Origin: DATADD01 sp036258675
GTDB taxonomy: Bacteria > Actinomycetota > CADDZG01 > WHSQ01
NCBI GenBank assembly: GCA_036258675.1
Contig: DATADD010000200.1
Location: 1 to 9,379 of the forward strand
Length of the DNA: 9,379 nucleotides
Direction: 5' to 3'
Shown: positions 1-6,905 of the stretch, one piece after another
Numbering within the stretch: position 1 is the first letter of the stretch
Layout of the letters: each line of letters opens with the position of its first letter
Program-made: the position numbers and the translations under genes
The notes under the pieces: generated by a model
Told to the model about the DNA's origin: nothing
Seen by the model: only the letters and a program-made list of their open reading frames with translations
Databases searched by the model: none

Positions 1-442
1 TGAGGTCCTTCAGGTCCGGCGCGCCGGGAAGGATGCGGCGCGCCGCGATCCCGAGCGTCCCCCTCTGACGGTGGATGTTGACCCGGAAGCGGCTCACGGA
101 GGGCAGGGAGTACGCGAAGTCGACCTCGCCCTGGTCGGTGAGGATCGCCGTCTCCTTGTCGCCCAGCATCGCGTGCGCCATGTCGCTGCACTCCTCGGGT
201 CCCATGACGTGGTACTCGACCGGCTGCAGGTGCCCGCTGACGCGCACCGTGGGGGGGCTGCCCACCTTCACGTGGAGGTCCGACGCCTTGACTTCGACGG
301 AGAAGCGGAGCAGGTCGTCGATCGTGACGGCGCCTTCCGGGGCCCGCGGAAGCGGCGGGAGGGCGGCCTCGGCCGCGGGTGCTCCGGCGGCCTCCGCGGC
401 GTCCGCGGGCGGCGCCCCCGGCACGGCTCGTCCCTGCTCCAT
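1..442 (-). CDS. pilT: Twitching motility ATPase PilT, N-terminal part (runs off left edge)
   Basis: PilT is the cytoplasmic hexameric ATPase that powers type IV pilus retraction. Only the first 147 residues are in the window. After an Ala/Pro-rich, probably disordered leader (about residues 5-37) comes the PilT N-terminal PAS-like domain: DLLRFSVEVKASDLHVKVG (about 43-61), DFAYSLP (108-114) and RFRVNIHRQRG (118-128), all typical of PilT. The Walker A and B motifs would lie beyond the edge. The start is taken as ATG at 442, with a GGAGGGG about 10 bases upstream; an in-frame GTG at 451 is an alternative but sits almost on top of that Shine-Dalgarno sequence. The gene is divergent from the secreted protein at 630. 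The related assembly ATPase PilB is less likely because no long N-terminal MshEN domain precedes the core. PilT is the better call, but the ATPase core was not seen. Confidence 0.85.
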   Translation of the reverse strand, partial: MEQGRAVPGAPPADAAEAAGAPAAEAALPPLPRAPEGAVTIDDLLRFSVEVKASDLHVKVGSPPTVRVSGHLQPVEYHVMGPEECSDMAHAMLGDKETAILTDQGEVDFAYSLPSVSRFRVNIHRQRGTLGIAARRILPGAPDLKDL

Positions 443-567
443 CGCGGCCACGCCCCTCCATCGGCCGGGGGCGAGAGCGGGTTGAGCCCCTCCGGCATGC
501 GCCGGAGAAGTGTCCTCCTGTGCCGGCTGGCTATTTCTGGATGATCTAAACGACCTCGGAGCGGTCC

Positions 568-596
568 TTGCCCGGCCCGGCCGCCGGTGCTAACGA
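568..596 (+). promoter_or_regulatory. Candidate promoter of the secreted protein gene
   Basis: TTGCCC at 568-573 is followed, after a 17-base spacer, by TAACGA (591-596). Spacing and sequence are acceptable for a housekeeping sigma factor in a GC-rich bacterium. Transcription would begin near 603, leaving a leader of about 27 bases with the Shine-Dalgarno sequence before the GTG at 630. The rest of the 452-567 interval has a short AT-richer patch (about 526-552) but no second convincing promoter for the divergent pilT. Confidence 0.4.
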
Positions 597-617
597 TGGG
601 TCCAAGCGGTCTTTGTG

Positions 618-625
618 AAGGAGGT
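618..625 (+). promoter_or_regulatory. Ribosome binding site that decides the start at 630
   Basis: AAGGAGGT, a near-perfect Shine-Dalgarno sequence, ends 4 bases before GTG at 630. This makes that codon the likely start rather than the in-frame GTG at 615, which would place the ribosome binding site inside the coding region. Confidence 0.7.
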
Positions 626-629
626 CCTC

Positions 630-1166
630 GTGTCCCGTCGCCTCTCGCTCCTCTGCGCCGTCGGTCTCGCCGCCGGCACGCTCTCCTTGGCGGGCCTCGC
701 GTCCGCGCACCCGGTCGATGCCGTCAAGGCGGGCACGCGCGTCGGGCCCATCCGCTTCGGCGTCACAACGCTGAAGGAGTCCAAGGCGCACTTCGGCGAC
801 CCCACGAGCAGGCAGCGGGTGCGGCTGGGCTGCATCCGAGCGGTCCGGGTTCGTTGGGGCAACAAGCTGCAGGTCATGTACACGACGGATACGCCGCGCC
901 TCGCGATCGAGGCCACGGTGCGCCAGCGCACGATCCAGAGCGCGATCAGCGGCGCCCTCACCTTCCACACCCGCAAGGGTCTCAGGGTGGGGGACCGAGG
1001 GGCGCGCCTGCGGCGGCTCTATCCCAACGCCAACACCGAGAAGCACGGGCGCCACTGGGATCACTTCCTCGTGTCGAGCGCGCGCTACGGCCGGCTCGTG
1101 GCGATCACGAAGAGCCGCCGCGGCCCCGTGGCGGCGCTGTTCAGCGGGCCGTACGAGAACTGCTGA
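630..1166 (+). CDS. Secreted protein of unknown function
   Basis: 178 residues starting at GTG 630. A clear Sec signal peptide is visible: SRR, then a hydrophobic stretch (about 5-25) and an ASA-HP cleavage site after residue 26. The mature protein is basic. It has two similar segments: VGPIRFGVTTLKESKAHFG (38-56) and KGLRVGDRGARLRRLYP (116-132). Both follow the pattern of a hydrophobic strand, Gly, then a helix ending in F-G or Y-P, as in small secreted proteins with a SmpA/BLIP-like alpha-beta repeat. That likeness is pattern-based inference. Cysteines at 68 and at the very C-terminus (178) could form a disulfide outside the cell. There is no lipobox, so it is probably soluble or loosely wall-associated. 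It is divergent from pilT; a GC-rich hairpin follows its stop. The function is not recognised. Confidence 0.75.
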   Translation: MSRRLSLLCAVGLAAGTLSLAGLASAHPVDAVKAGTRVGPIRFGVTTLKESKAHFGDPTSRQRVRLGCIRAVRVRWGNKLQVMYTTDTPRLAIEATVRQRTIQSAISGALTFHTRKGLRVGDRGARLRRLYPNANTEKHGRHWDHFLVSSARYGRLVAITKSRRGPVAALFSGPYENC

Positions 1167-1172
1167 GCGCGG

Positions 1173-1191
1173 CGCGCGCCGGGCGCGCGCG
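1173..1191 (+). terminator. GC-rich hairpin after the secreted protein gene
   Basis: Eight-base arms, GCGCGCGC and its complement, enclose a CGG loop starting 7 bases after the stop codon at 1166. There is no T-run behind it. It could act as a U-less terminator, but such palindromes also arise by chance in this base composition. Confidence 0.3.
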
Positions 1192-1271
1192 GTTCGTGGG
1201 CATCCCGCTCGATCTCCGAACGCAACGCGCCGTGCATCGGGAGCGGAGCGCCACTGTGCTTGACTGGGGAC

Positions 1272-2009
1272 ATGGAGGGTTACGGGCCCGCGACCTACGG
1301 CGACCGGATCGCCGACCTCTACGACAGCCTCTACGGCGAGGCGTTCGACGTCGATGCGACCGTCGAGACGCTCGCGGACCTCGCCCGCGGCGGGCGCGTC
1401 CTCGAGCTCGCCATCGGGACCGGACGCATCGCGCTGCCGTTGCGGGCGCGCGGCGTCGAGGTGAGCGGGATCGACGCCTCCGAGGCGATGATCGAGCGCA
1501 TGAGGGCCAAGCCGGGCGGGACCGACGTGCCCGTCTCCTTCGGGGACTTCGCCGACGTCGGGGTCGAGGGCCCGTTCGACCTCGTCTACATCGTGTTCAA
1601 CACTCTGTTCGCGCTCACGTCGCAGGACGACCAGGTGCGCTGCTTCCGCAACGTCGCGGCGCGCCTCTCGCCCGAGGGGATGTTCGTCGTGGAGGCGTTC
1701 GTCCCCGACGTCACCCGCTTCGATCGCGACCAGCGGGTGCACGTTGCCGATCTCGGCATCGACCACGTGATGCTCGACGTCAGCCGGCACGACGCCGCGG
1801 CCCAGATAGTCGACAGCCAGCACGTGATGATCCGGCCCGAGGGAACGCGGCTCGTGCCCGTGCACATCCGCTACGCGTGGCCCTCGGAGCTCGATCTCAT
1901 GGCGCGGCTCGCCGGCCTCGAACTGCGCCACCGCTGGGCGGGATGGCGCCGGGAGGCGTTCACCGCCGCCAGCGGGGGGCATGTCTCGGTGTACGGGCGG
2001 GCGACGTGA
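1272..2009 (+). CDS. Class I SAM-dependent methyltransferase
   Basis: 245 residues from ATG 1272. This is a Rossmann-fold methyltransferase that would transfer a methyl group from S-adenosylmethionine to an unknown acceptor. Motif I is VLELAIGTGRIA (about 43-54), with the glycine-rich SAM loop. Motif II is GIDASEAMI (about 66-74), whose acidic residue would bind the ribose hydroxyls. FGDFADV and FDLVYIVFNTLFAL (about 90-115) supply motifs III and IV. The C-terminal half is beta-rich, with YAWPSELDLMARLAGLEL followed by a final strand, as in small-molecule methyltransferases of the Methyltransf_25/11 type. An in-frame TTG at 1260 has a weakly placed GGAG 11 bases upstream and is an alternative start; the ATG has no good Shine-Dalgarno sequence. 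It stands alone, about 105 bases after the previous gene, so its substrate cannot be inferred from neighbours. Confidence 0.88.
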   Translation: MEGYGPATYGDRIADLYDSLYGEAFDVDATVETLADLARGGRVLELAIGTGRIALPLRARGVEVSGIDASEAMIERMRAKPGGTDVPVSFGDFADVGVEGPFDLVYIVFNTLFALTSQDDQVRCFRNVAARLSPEGMFVVEAFVPDVTRFDRDQRVHVADLGIDHVMLDVSRHDAAAQIVDSQHVMIRPEGTRLVPVHIRYAWPSELDLMARLAGLELRHRWAGWRREAFTAASGGHVSVYGRAT

Positions 2010-2129
2010 GCGCGGAGGCGGGATAGGCTCGTTCTCCGGAGCGCAGCGCAGCGCGGGCGAGGGCGGCGGCAGGGTTAGCGGTGCCCGGCTTCCCTGCCGT
2101 CCTCGCTGGACGCCGTCGAGGAGGCTTCC

Positions 2130-2810
2130 GTGTGGCTCTTCCCCGTGGGTGCGGCCGCGGTCAGTGGTGCGTTCACGATCATGCTGCTCGCCCGCTTCGG
2201 GCGCGCGCGCCGTCCCCACGTGCTCGCGTGGGCGATCGCGCTCGCGATGTTCGCCGCGGCATCGTCGGCGGCGGCGATCGGGATCCTCGCGGGATGGACC
2301 CCGGCGTGGTTCCGCGTCTACTACCTCTTCGGAGCCATCGCCAACGTCCCGGTACTTGCGTCGGGAACGATCTACCTTCTCGGCCCGCGCGCGATCGCGC
2401 ACGGCGCCGCGGTCCTGGTCGGGATCGCGTGCGCGCTCGCGGCGGTGGGGGTGGGCGTCGCCGACGTCGACCGCGCCGGGCTGCGGACGGACGGCATCCC
2501 GCGCGGGAGCGAGGTCGTGTCGCCCGCGGTGCGGACCACGGCGCGCGTCTACTCCTTCGCGGGGTTCTTCGTCGTCGCCGGAGGTGCGGCGTGGTCCGCG
2601 GCGCGCCAGATGCGCTCCCGCCAGCAGCACCTGCGCAAGCTCGCCCTCGCCAACGGGCTCATCGCCGCCGGCACCGTGGTGGTGGCGCTCGGCAGCGGGT
2701 TCGCCTTCTACGGCCGCGGTCTGCCGTTCGCGGTCGGCTTGTTCGTGGGGGTCTGCCTCATGTTCTGGGGCTTCCTCCACGCCCGCCCCCCGGCGTCGGC
2801 CCCGGGCTGA
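2130..2810 (+). CDS. Seven-helix integral membrane protein of unknown function
   Basis: 226 residues from GTG 2130, chosen because GGAGG (2120-2124) lies 5 bases upstream. Hydrophobic segments fall at about 1-22, 31-54, 62-84, 88-111, 140-157, 171-194 and 199-217, which gives seven predicted transmembrane helices. Short basic loops (GRARRPH at 24-30, RQMRSRQQHLRK at 159-170) should face the cytoplasm. A hydrophilic stretch, DVDRAGLRTDGIPRGSE (112-128), lies between helices 4 and 5. The pattern WAIALAMFAAAS, then GWTPAWFRVYYLFGAIANVP, resembles a hypothetical membrane family I associate with actinobacteria, with no assigned function. No catalytic or transport motif was seen. The stop codon overlaps the start of the next gene (TGATG), so the two are probably co-expressed. 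Confidence 0.8.
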   Translation: MWLFPVGAAAVSGAFTIMLLARFGRARRPHVLAWAIALAMFAAASSAAAIGILAGWTPAWFRVYYLFGAIANVPVLASGTIYLLGPRAIAHGAAVLVGIACALAAVGVGVADVDRAGLRTDGIPRGSEVVSPAVRTTARVYSFAGFFVVAGGAAWSAARQMRSRQQHLRKLALANGLIAAGTVVVALGSGFAFYGRGLPFAVGLFVGVCLMFWGFLHARPPASAPG

Positions 2811-3388
2811 TGCTCGAGGAGGGCTGGTACCTGATGTCGGCGGCGGAGGTCGAGGCGGAGCTGGCGCGCCTGCGCGACCCGTCCCGCCCCGCCACGGGGG
2901 CGCGCCGCCTCTCCTCACAGGACGCGCTCGCGCGGCGCGACGCCGGCAACGTCCCCGACGGGGAGGGACGCTCCCTCAGGCTCGTGCTGCACAACGACCG
3001 GCCGGGCGTCCCCGGGGCCGTCGAGGCGCGCCGGCTGCGGTTCGAGCCCGACTACCACGACGCTCCCCGGTGGCGGCGGCACGGCTCCGTGCCCGTCACC
3101 GTCGTCCCCCTGGCGGTGGGGCCTCGCCGCTCGTCCCCCGCCCCCGAGTCGTGGCTCGACGACCCCGCGCTCGCGGCGCTCGAGTCCGAGTGGCGCGCCA
3201 CCGGGGCGGTCGCCGGTCTCGCGGTCCCGCCGGACCTGCGCGGGTTCGTGTTCAAGACCGTGCTGGCGCTGCGCGCGGGGGGCGTGGAGGTATCGCCTGC
3301 GACGGTGTCGGACTCGATCGCCCGATGGGTCCCGCCCCACGTCGCGGAGGAGATCCGGGCCGCGCTTACCCGCGCCAACGCATCGTGA
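2810..3388 (+). CDS. Soluble protein of unknown function, coupled to the membrane protein
   Basis: 192 residues from ATG 2810, which shares one base with the upstream TGA (TGATG). That argues for translational coupling. An in-frame ATG at 2834 with GGAGGG 10 bases before it is an alternative; I keep the earlier start because the GWYLMS segment it adds looks like conserved family sequence. The protein has no signal peptide or membrane segment. It contains an N-terminal helix (AAEVEAELARLRD, 11-23), a charged disordered middle, and a compact C-terminal part, VPPDLRGFVFKTVLALRAGGVEVSP (139-163), followed by SDSIARWVPPHVAEEIRAAL. No known domain is recognised. Its pairing with the seven-helix protein suggests a shared role, unknown at present. 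Confidence 0.7.
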   Translation: MLEEGWYLMSAAEVEAELARLRDPSRPATGARRLSSQDALARRDAGNVPDGEGRSLRLVLHNDRPGVPGAVEARRLRFEPDYHDAPRWRRHGSVPVTVVPLAVGPRRSSPAPESWLDDPALAALESEWRATGAVAGLAVPPDLRGFVFKTVLALRAGGVEVSPATVSDSIARWVPPHVAEEIRAALTRANAS

Positions 3389-3410
3389 GAACCTAGAGTC
3401 GCTGACAAGG

Positions 3411-3417
3411 GAAGGAG
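3411..3417 (+). promoter_or_regulatory. Ribosome binding site of the aminotransferase gene
   Basis: GAAGGAG ends 5 bases before ATG 3423 and fixes the start of the aminotransferase. A TAGAGT at 3394-3399 could be a -10 element for this operon, but no matching -35 is visible, so it is not called separately. Confidence 0.6.
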
Positions 3418-3422
3418 AACGG

Positions 3423-4721
3423 ATGAGTACGCACAGGTCGCTGCACGAACGCCATCGAGCGGTGATGCCGTCGTGGCTCGCCCTCTACTACGAGCAGCCG
3501 ATCGCACTGGTCCGGGGCGACGGGCGGCGGGTATGGGATGCCGAGGGCAACGAGTACCTCGACTTCTTCGGCGGCATCCTCACGACGATCTCCGGCCACA
3601 ACGTCCCCGAGATCGTCGACGCGATCAGGGAGCAGGCGTCGAAGATGCTGCACTCGTCGACCCTGTACCTGATCGAGCCTGCGATCGAGCTCGCGGAGCA
3701 GATCGCGCGTCTGTCGCCGATCGACGACGCCAAGGTGTTCTTCGTGTCGTCGGGCTCGGAGGCCAACGACACGGCGCTCATGCTGGCTACGACGCATCGT
3801 CGCTCGAACCAGATCCTCGCCCTGCGCAACAGCTACCACGGGCGCTCCTTCTCCGCGGTGGCGATCACGGGCATCCGGGGGTGGTCCGCCTCGAGCCTCT
3901 CGCCGGTCAACGTCTCCTACGTCAACGGGGCATATCGCTATCGCAACCAGCTGTCGCACCTGTCGGACCGCGACTACATCAAGGCGTGGACCGACGACCT
4001 GCGCGAGGTGATCGAGACGACGACCACGGGCGACGTCGCCTGCCTGATCGCGGAGCCGATCCAGGGCGTCGGCGGTTTCGCCGTGCCTCCCGACGGGCTC
4101 TTCGGGGCGATGAAGGAGGTCCTCGACGAGTACGGGATCCTGTTCGTCTCCGACGAGGTCCAGACCGGATGGGGCCGCACGGGAGAGCACTTCTGGGGGA
4201 TCGACGCCCACGGCGTCGAGCCGGACATCATGACGTTCGCCAAGGGGATCGGCAACGGGCTCGCGATGGGCGGTGTCATCGCGCGGCCCGAGATCATGGA
4301 CTCCATCAACGCCAACTCGATCTCGACGTTCGGGGGCAATCACCTCGCGGCCGCGGGCGCGCTCGCGAACCTGCGCCACCTGCTGGACAACGATCTCCAG
4401 GGGAACTGCCTCAAGGTGGGCGAGCACCTCATGTCGCGCCTGCGGGAGCTGCGCGACTCGCATCCCTACGTCGGCGACGTGCGCGGCAAGGGCCTCATGA
4501 TCGGCATCGAGCTCGTCGATCCCGATACCGGCAAGCCCGACCCCAAGGCCGCGGCGCGCGTGCTCGAGGAGTGCCGCGAGAACGGCCTGCTCATCGGCAA
4601 GGGGGGCCACTACGCGAACGTGGTCCGCTTCGCGCCCCCTCTGTCGGTAACGCTGGAGGAGGCCGACGAGGCGCTCGACATCTTCTGTGGGGCGGTGGCG
4701 CGTGCCGGGGAGAGCGGCTGA
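3423..4721 (+). CDS. Class III PLP-dependent aminotransferase (beta-alanine / 3-aminoisobutyrate type)
   Basis: 432 residues, the usual length of class III (subgroup II) aminotransferases. Visible landmarks are the cofactor phosphate-binding loop SSGSEAND (109-116), YHGRS (138-142), IAEPIQGVGGF (209-219), the DE pair in VSDEVQTGWGRTG (Asp244 contacts the pyridine nitrogen), the Schiff-base lysine Lys274 in FAKGIGNG, and STFGGN (301-306). The overall sequence resembles AGXT2-like and omega-amino-acid:pyruvate transaminases. The next gene, overlapping by one base, encodes a methylmalonate-semialdehyde dehydrogenase, so the most likely substrates are beta-alanine or 3-aminoisobutyrate. Deamination would yield malonate or methylmalonate semialdehyde, as in pyrimidine or valine breakdown. 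4-Aminobutyrate or ornithine as substrate cannot be excluded from motifs alone. The class is certain; the substrate is inferred from context. Confidence 0.93.
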   Translation: MSTHRSLHERHRAVMPSWLALYYEQPIALVRGDGRRVWDAEGNEYLDFFGGILTTISGHNVPEIVDAIREQASKMLHSSTLYLIEPAIELAEQIARLSPIDDAKVFFVSSGSEANDTALMLATTHRRSNQILALRNSYHGRSFSAVAITGIRGWSASSLSPVNVSYVNGAYRYRNQLSHLSDRDYIKAWTDDLREVIETTTTGDVACLIAEPIQGVGGFAVPPDGLFGAMKEVLDEYGILFVSDEVQTGWGRTGEHFWGIDAHGVEPDIMTFAKGIGNGLAMGGVIARPEIMDSINANSISTFGGNHLAAAGALANLRHLLDNDLQGNCLKVGEHLMSRLRELRDSHPYVGDVRGKGLMIGIELVDPDTGKPDPKAAARVLEECRENGLLIGKGGHYANVVRFAPPLSVTLEEADEALDIFCGAVARAGESG

Positions 4722-6214
4722 TGGAGGTGATCGACCACCTCATCGGCGGGGCCTCCCCGGGCCTCGGGTCCGACCGCATGGGCGAGGTCTACGACCCCGC
4801 CACCGGCGAGGTCACCAAGCGCGTCGCGTTCGCCTCGCCCGAGGTCGTCGACCGGGCGGTGCGCGCCGCGACGGAGGCGTTCGAGGAGTGGCGCCACGTG
4901 TCGTTGTCCAAGCGGGCGCGCATCCTGTTCGCGTTCCGAGAGCTCGTCGAAAGCCACAAGGACGAGCTCGCGCGCATCATCACCTCCGAGCACGGGAAGG
5001 TCATCTCGGATGCCGAGGGCGAGGTGAGCCGGGGCCAGGAAGTCGTCGAGTTCTCCTGCGGGATCCCGCACCTGCTCAAAGGGGAGTACTCCGAGAACGT
5101 CTCGTCCAAGGTCGACTCCTACTCGATCCGCCAGCCGGTCGGCGTCGTCGCCGGGATCACGCCGTTCAACTTCCCCGCGATGGTGCCCATGTGGATGTTC
5201 CCCGTCGCGATCGCGTGCGGCAATGCCTTCGTGCTCAAGCCCTCCGAGAAGGACCCGTCCGCGGCGATGTTCATGGGCGAGCTGTGGCGCGAAGCGGGCC
5301 TCCCCGACGGCGTCTACAACGTCGTGCACGGCGACAAGGTTGCGGTCGACGGGCTCCTGCACCACCCCGGTGTGGCCGCGATCAGCTCCGTCGGGTCGAC
5401 CCCGGTGGCCCGCTACATCTACGAGAACGCCGCCGCGCGCGGCAAGCGCGTGCAAGCCCTCGGCGGGGCGAAGAACCACATGATCGTGCTCCCCGACGCC
5501 GACATGGATCTGGCGGCGGACGCTGCCGTGGGGGCCGGCTACGGCTCGTCCGGGCAGCGCTGCATGGCGATCTCCGCCGTCGTCGCGGTGGGCGACGCGG
5601 GGGACGCGCTGCTCGAGCGGATGCGGGCGCGCATCGAGAGCCTCGAGGTGGGGCCGGGCACGAGCCCCCGCGCCGAGATGGGCCCTCTCGTCACGGGGCA
5701 GCACCGCGACAAGGTCCTGTCCTACGTCGAGGCGGGCGTGCGCGAGGGCGCCGAGCTCGCGATCGACGGGCGGGACGTAAGCGTCGAGGGGCACGAGGGC
5801 GGCTTCTTCCTCGGCCCGTGCCTGTTCGATCGCGTCACCCCGGAGATGTCCGTCTATCGGGACGAGATCTTCGGGCCGGTTCTCGTGATGCTGCGGGCGT
5901 CGAGCTATCCCGAGGCGATCTCGCTCGTCAACGCCAACCCGTTCGGCAACGGGACCGCGGTGTTCACCAACGACGGAGGGGCGGCGCGCAAGTTCGTGCA
6001 CGAGGTCGAGGTCGGGATGGTGGGGATCAACGTCCCCATCCCGGTGCCGATGGCGTTCTACTCCTTCGGGGGCTGGAAGCAGTCCCTGTTCGGCGACTCC
6101 CACGTCCACGGCACCGAGGGTGTGCGCTTCTACACGCGCGCGAAGGTGGTCACGAGCCGGTGGCCCGACCCCGAGTCGCGCGGCGTGAACCTGGGCTTCC
6201 CGCGCAACGAGTGA
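4721..6214 (+). CDS. mmsA: CoA-acylating methylmalonate-semialdehyde dehydrogenase
   Basis: 497 residues, full length for the MmsA/IolA branch of the aldehyde dehydrogenase superfamily. It would oxidise (methyl)malonate semialdehyde with NAD+ and CoA, releasing CO2 and giving acetyl- or propionyl-CoA. The oxyanion asparagine is in GITPFNFPA (Asn150), NAD contacts are in LKPSEKDP (172-179) and SSVGSTPVA (222-230), and the nucleophile is Cys281 in SGQRCMAIS. Arg104 and Arg280 match the two arginines known to matter in Bacillus subtilis MSDH (107 and 283, constant offset of 3). The general-base glutamate of hydrolytic aldehyde dehydrogenases is absent: VQALGGAKNH replaces the ELGGK motif, as expected for a CoA-dependent enzyme. 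EIFGPVL and a conserved C-terminus are present. The ATG overlaps the aminotransferase TGA by one base (TGATG), with no separate promoter. It ends 15 bases before the convergent hypothetical gene. Confidence 0.95.
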   Translation: MEVIDHLIGGASPGLGSDRMGEVYDPATGEVTKRVAFASPEVVDRAVRAATEAFEEWRHVSLSKRARILFAFRELVESHKDELARIITSEHGKVISDAEGEVSRGQEVVEFSCGIPHLLKGEYSENVSSKVDSYSIRQPVGVVAGITPFNFPAMVPMWMFPVAIACGNAFVLKPSEKDPSAAMFMGELWREAGLPDGVYNVVHGDKVAVDGLLHHPGVAAISSVGSTPVARYIYENAAARGKRVQALGGAKNHMIVLPDADMDLAADAAVGAGYGSSGQRCMAISAVVAVGDAGDALLERMRARIESLEVGPGTSPRAEMGPLVTGQHRDKVLSYVEAGVREGAELAIDGRDVSVEGHEGGFFLGPCLFDRVTPEMSVYRDEIFGPVLVMLRASSYPEAISLVNANPFGNGTAVFTNDGGAARKFVHEVEVGMVGINVPIPVPMAFYSFGGWKQSLFGDSHVHGTEGVRFYTRAKVVTSRWPDPESRGVNLGFPRNE

Positions 6215-6229
6215 GCGGCGCTCCGGGGT

Positions 6230-6880
6230 TCAGGCGCCCTCCGGAAGGAACCGCTCGGCGCCCTCGAGGACGGGAGAGCAGCGCACGAATGCAGGCGCGC
6301 GGGGGAACTCGCTGAAGCCGAAGCGCGCGGGCGGCTCGAGGGGGCCGACGGGCCCGAGGTCGGCGCCGTCCAGGCGCGCCGCGCCGCGCACGACGGGCCG
6401 GTAGGAGTCGATCCGGTACCACTCCCTTACCCCGGACGGGGCGCGTCCGTAGGCCCTCACGCCCGCGGCGCCGCGGAGCACGAGGCCGCCCACGAGCGGG
6501 CGCAGGAGGGCGTCCTCGACCCGGACCCACGTCGTGGAGCGCCGCAGGAAGCGGGGACGCAGCGCGAACAGACGGCGCGCCGGGCCCGCGCCGAGGTCGA
6601 GCTCGAGCGGTCCCGCTCTCAGCGCCAGGCTCGTCTCGGAGTGGTGGACCTCGAAGGGCGTGACCGCGACCGCGTCGAAGTCGTAGACGCCCCCGACGAA
6701 GGCGGCGACCGGCTCCGAGGGGGCGAGCAGGGTGCGGGCCCCGTCCCGGCCCGCCCACATGACGTCGGCCATGGCGCCGAGGGGCCCCTCGTCCCAGAGG
6801 CCGACCACGAAGCGGTCCCCGCTGGCGAAGCCGGCGGCCGCGATCGTGCCCTCGAGGATGATCCGGGCCCTACGCCCCAT
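6230..6880 (-). CDS. Conserved hypothetical protein divergent from the radical SAM gene
   Basis: About 216 residues from the ATG at 6880; another in-frame ATG at 6889 would add MCS and lies inside the LexA-type box. Neither has a Shine-Dalgarno sequence, so leaderless translation is possible. There is no signal peptide or transmembrane helix. The sequence alternates short hydrophobic strands with glycines, suggesting a mostly beta protein. Recognisable blocks are RIILEGTIAAAGFASGDRFVVG (about residues 5-26), GVYDFDAVAVTPFEV (about 64-78), APSGVREWYRIDSYRP (about 148-163) and PPARFGFSEFPRAP (near the C-terminus). I associate these with an actinobacterial family of unknown function. The strong codon bias and lack of internal stops support a real gene. 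Its start region is shared with the SOS-box promoter of the radical SAM gene, so co-regulation is possible. No function is proposed. Confidence 0.72.
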   Translation of the reverse strand: MGRRARIILEGTIAAAGFASGDRFVVGLWDEGPLGAMADVMWAGRDGARTLLAPSEPVAAFVGGVYDFDAVAVTPFEVHHSETSLALRAGPLELDLGAGPARRLFALRPRFLRRSTTWVRVEDALLRPLVGGLVLRGAAGVRAYGRAPSGVREWYRIDSYRPVVRGAARLDGADLGPVGPLEPPARFGFSEFPRAPAFVRCSPVLEGAERFLPEGA

Positions 6881-6881
6881 C

Positions 6882-6893
6882 GAACACATGTTC
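6882..6893. promoter_or_regulatory. LexA (SOS) box
   Basis: GAACACATGTTC is a perfect match to the Gram-positive/actinobacterial LexA core GAAC-N4-GTTC, here as TCGAACACATGTTCTA. It sits between two divergent genes, directly abuts the -10 element of the radical SAM gene, and covers the upstream candidate ATG (6889) of the minus-strand gene. LexA bound here would block RNA polymerase at the plus-strand promoter. A 12-base pattern with 8 fixed bases is rare by chance exactly at a promoter, and I recall the M. tuberculosis homologue Rv2578c being listed as SOS-responsive (not checked). Confidence 0.7.
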
Positions 6894-6899
6894 TATGAT
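6894..6899 (+). promoter_or_regulatory. -10 element of the radical SAM gene, probably giving a leaderless mRNA
   Basis: TATGAT is one base away from the TATAAT consensus and is the AT-richest hexamer of the region. Transcription should begin 6-7 bases after it, which is at or next to ATG 6906. No Shine-Dalgarno sequence precedes that ATG, so the message is probably leaderless. No clear -35 is visible 17 bases upstream. Confidence 0.6.
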
Positions 6900-6905
6900 G
6901 TGCGG

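Noticed and set aside
1260..1288. TTGACT as a -35 element for a promoter inside the methyltransferase start
   Set aside because: No -10-like hexamer follows at 16-18 bases, and it would lie inside the coding region.
2010..2129. Promoter for the membrane protein pair (TAGGCT at 2024-2029)
   Set aside because: A weak hexamer without a matching -35; not distinguishable from chance in this 120-base gap, which otherwise holds only the Shine-Dalgarno sequence at its end.
546..2918. Very long open frame (790 codons) on the minus strand
   Set aside because: It lies antisense to the secreted protein, methyltransferase and membrane protein genes, and its product is low-complexity Arg/Pro/Glu/Asp-rich, as expected of antisense frames in GC-rich DNA.
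3473..4720. Upstream extension of the mmsA reading frame through the aminotransferase gene
   Set aside because: The frame happens to be open, but the translation there is Arg-rich noise while the aminotransferase motifs lie in another frame. The MmsA family start matches ATG 4721.
4610..6109. Open frame of 499 codons opposite mmsA
   Set aside because: Antisense shadow of a full-length aldehyde dehydrogenase; no recognisable protein features.
6732..6905. Earlier start for the radical SAM gene at 6732
   Set aside because: It would overlap the divergent hypothetical gene and add about 58 residues with no family likeness. The promoter elements at 6882-6899 place the start at 6906.
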